A stretch of DNA of 38,160 bases, taken from contig CAZIJQ010000023.1 of NCBI GenBank assembly GCA_964539785.1, forward strand, positions 1 to 38,160, written 5' to 3'. Below the pieces are notes generated by a model that searched no databases, was not told the DNA's origin, and worked only from the letters and a program-made list of their open reading frames with translations. This DNA is from JABMPO01 sp964539785 (GTDB lineage: Bacteria; Fidelibacterota; Marinisomatia; Marinisomatales; TCS56). Below are positions 36,638 to 38,160 of this stretch, piece after piece (position 1 is the stretch's first letter; each line of letters begins with the position of its first letter). The translations under genes and the position numbers were made by a program.

Positions 36638-36666
36638 TTGCCAGGCACCTCCCTGGTACCTGGCAA
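36638..36666 (+). repeat. Inverted repeat after the metal-binding lipoprotein gene
   Basis: TTGCCAGG (36638-36645) pairs with CCTGGCAA (36659-36666) across a 13-nt loop; CCAGG (36641-36645) can also pair with CCTGG at 36652-36656. No T-run follows, so it may be an mRNA-stabilising or attenuating element rather than a strong terminator. It precedes the small HMA-like gene. Confidence 0.45.
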
Positions 36667-36683
36667 TTCATATATATTAATTA

Positions 36684-36941
36684 ATGACTAGGGCTATCTT
36701 CAAAGTTGATGGAATGAAAATCCGCGGCGGCTTTCTATGATGCGGCTGCCCGGATGATATCGGGCGGGCTCTGGATGAGTCCGATGGAATACTTGACCAC
36801 GGTTTTGATCATGATTACCATATATTCAGCGTCGAATTTGATCAGCTGATCATCTCAAAATCGAAAATAATTTCAAGAGTGGAAAGCAGCGGTGACTTTA
36901 CGGTGAGGAGTTGGCAAATAATCCCCAGATTACTCACATAG
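36684..36941 (+). CDS. HMA-like metal-binding protein with in-frame UGA, candidate selenoprotein
   Basis: An 85-residue frame if codon 19 (TGA, 36738-36740) is decoded. It reads FKVDGMKIRGGFL, then the UGA, then Cys20-Gly-Cys22-PDD, helix IGRALDESDGI, and beta-rich HIFSVEFDQLIISKSKI ending at TAG. This follows the beta-alpha-beta-beta-alpha-beta order of an HMA/MerP/CopZ-type domain, with the metal site at the right place, giving Sec19-Cys-Gly-Cys. No ATG restart exists just after the TGA. Two mutually exclusive hairpins lie downstream. It closes the metal-efflux island, and its last 12 nt overlap the convergent flavoprotein gene. A Cys-to-TGA mutation in a normal chaperone is the main alternative. 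Confidence 0.55.
36746..36783 (+). promoter_or_regulatory. Candidate SECIS-type hairpins after the in-frame UGA
   Basis: Two alternative stems share bases. The first pairs 36746-36753 with 36760-36767 (8 bp including two G-U) with loop ATGATA, close to the UGA (loop 13 nt after it). The second pairs CGGGCTC (36765-36771) with GAGTCCG (36777-36783), one G-U, with loop TGGAT 31 nt after the UGA, a distance and G-containing loop more usual for bacterial SECIS elements. Neither loop is identical to the E. coli one, so this is only suggestive. Confidence 0.3.
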
Positions 36942-37955
36942 CAATTTTTTTGTTCGCTGTAATTCCGCTTCAGTGTCGGCTATTATTTCCTGAATTATCT
37001 CATCGACAGTCTGCACTTTATTGACCAGTCCCACTGACTGTCCTGCCATGAGCGAACCGTAGTCCACTTCGCCATCAACAACGGCCCGCCGGAGAGCGCC
37101 CATCCAAAATTCCTCAACTTTCAGCTGTGCATCAATCCGGCTGATTGTGCCGGCGTCCATTTTTTTAAGTAATTCGAGCTGCAATCGACTGAAATCATCA
37201 TGACCTTTATTACGCAGGGCGCGAACGGCAACTACTGGCAACCGGCTGTCAATTTGCGGAGTAGCAATTGCGTCACGAGCATTGGCAGTAATGAATCGTT
37301 CCTTGAATTTCCTATGGGTATTAGCTTCTTCGGCCACGGCGAAGCGAGTGCCCATTTGAATGCCGGTGGCACCCATGAGCAGCAGGTGGGCACACATTTT
37401 ACCAGATCCGATGCCACCTGCGACAAACACTGGAACCTGATCTACTTCGAATAATACCTGCTGCAACAAAATTGTCAGTGTCACATGTCCCACGTGGCCA
37501 CCGGCTTCCATCCCTTCCAGAATCAAGGCATCCGCACCATAGCGGATCATGCGGTCAGCAATTGACTTGGTGGAAGCAAAGCACATTACTTTGGCGCCGG
37601 TTTTTTTCACCCGCTCAACTTCTTTCCCTCGGGGAAAGCTACCAGCGAAAATAACAAATTCCGGTCTGGTTTCTTCAACCAATTCCATATGATCCTGATA
37701 CATTGGGGCAATGGTAATTAGATTGATACCGAATGGTTTATCAGTCAGATTCCGAGTTTCTGCAATTTGATCGCGTAAAATATCAACTGGTGTATTGCCA
37801 GCAGCAAGTGATGCAAAACCGCCGGCATTGCTGATCGTGGCTACTAATTTCGGATCGCTGACCCAAGTCATGGCACCACAGATGATTGGGTATCGTACTC
37901 CCAAAAAATCAGCTCCCCGTGCAAAATATTTTTCATATAAGTTTTTGGTATTCAT
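36930..37955 (-). CDS. Nitronate monooxygenase-like NAD(P)H-dependent flavin oxidoreductase
   Basis: About 341 residues from the ATG at 37955, chosen for AAGGA 6 nt upstream; a 15-residue longer frame has no such site. It is a TIM-barrel FMN enzyme of the 2-nitropropane dioxygenase / FabK-like family: RYPIICGAMTWVSDPK at the N-terminus, ILEGMEAGGHVG in the middle (the His is the usual catalytic-region residue) and FVAGGIGSGK with LLMGATGIQMGTRF towards the C-terminus for phosphate binding. Members oxidise nitronates or reduce enoyl-type substrates; the physiological substrate is not clear. It is convergent with the HMA-like gene, overlapping by 12 nt. Confidence 0.9.
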   Translation of the reverse strand: MNTKNLYEKYFARGADFLGVRYPIICGAMTWVSDPKLVATISNAGGFASLAAGNTPVDILRDQIAETRNLTDKPFGINLITIAPMYQDHMELVEETRPEFVIFAGSFPRGKEVERVKKTGAKVMCFASTKSIADRMIRYGADALILEGMEAGGHVGHVTLTILLQQVLFEVDQVPVFVAGGIGSGKMCAHLLLMGATGIQMGTRFAVAEEANTHRKFKERFITANARDAIATPQIDSRLPVVAVRALRNKGHDDFSRLQLELLKKMDAGTISRIDAQLKVEEFWMGALRRAVVDGEVDYGSLMAGQSVGLVNKVQTVDEIIQEIIADTEAELQRTKKLLCE

Positions 37956-38160
37956 TGGTATCCTTTCTGCCCCCAAAAATGCCTTAGAAATTCGGGTCAT
38001 TTGCTATGATGATGCAAACTATTACTAACTATTTCTCAATATTTGAATTAGGGGAATTTCTGTAATTTTAAGAGGATAAGACGATCCGATTATATTATAG
38101 TATTTGCCAGTTGCCTCATAATAAAAGGTAACCGAAGTCAATTGCCTTTTAGTTTTTCAA

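Noticed and set aside
1..38160. Global recoding of TGA
   Set aside because: Many genes end properly at TGA with overlapping starts, for example at 1091, 1828, 2253 and 6983.
1..38160. CRISPR arrays, tRNA or rRNA genes, insertion sequences
   Set aside because: I saw no regularly spaced repeats, no cloverleaf or rRNA-like stretch and no transposase frame.

Overview
The window most resembles a bacterium of the FCB supergroup (Marinimicrobia, Calditrichaeota or KSB1-like lineages). The main pointer is a large secreted protein (13086-16304, minus) with repeated carboxypeptidase-regulatory-like modules and a C-terminal sorting domain carrying the NYPNPFNPTT motif. Genes are densely packed, often with ATGA stop/start overlaps. 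I saw no rRNA, tRNA, CRISPR array, transposase or phage gene. Taxonomy is an inference from protein style only.

Layout. (1) 300-3905, plus: two short-chain dehydrogenases, archease and the RNA ligase RtcB (all active-site residues present), an RNA repair/tRNA-splicing pair. (2) 3927-8764, plus: a tight run of sugar-type dehydrogenase, ROK kinase, PLP aminotransferase, D-threonine-aldolase/D-serine-dehydratase-like enzyme and transglutaminase-like protein, whose joint pathway I do not recognise. It is followed by a [4Fe-4S] protein and an NAD(P)-binding protein whose base composition looks more GC-rich. (3) 10760-25390, minus: GH36-like alpha-galactosidase, the secreted repeat protein with a CRP-like palindrome upstream, a MATE transporter, a compact ECF-sigma/anti-sigma operon with small thiol/membrane proteins (DUF1858-like, DUF6132-like, DUF302, a 50-codon membrane protein, an FmdB zinc ribbon), butyrate kinase and phosphate butyryltransferase, an HD-GYP protein, and an SDR fused to an extra helical domain. 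(4) 25767-28436: a di-haem cytochrome c lipoprotein interrupted by TAG, and a two-subunit CoA-transferase. (5) 28594-36941, plus: a heavy-metal efflux island with a Cys-rich exported protein, CusC-, CusB- and CusA-like subunits, a metal-binding lipoprotein and a small HMA-like protein. (6) A nitronate-monooxygenase-like flavoprotein, minus, ending the window.

The most interesting signal is a set of reading frames broken by one internal stop. Two look like selenoprotein candidates. The HMA-like protein at 36684-36941 has UGA directly before Cys-Gly-Cys, giving a putative Sec-Cys-x-Cys metal site, with hairpins just downstream. The small membrane protein at 18189-18341 has UGA followed 19 nt later by a hairpin whose loop is GGTCT, the same loop core as the Escherichia coli fdhF SECIS. 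Two others (TGA in DUF302, TAG in the cytochrome) lack such support and look more like nonsense mutations or consensus errors. Because all four lie within one window, base-calling or population polymorphism must be excluded. No sel genes are in the window, so selenocysteine use is a hypothesis here.
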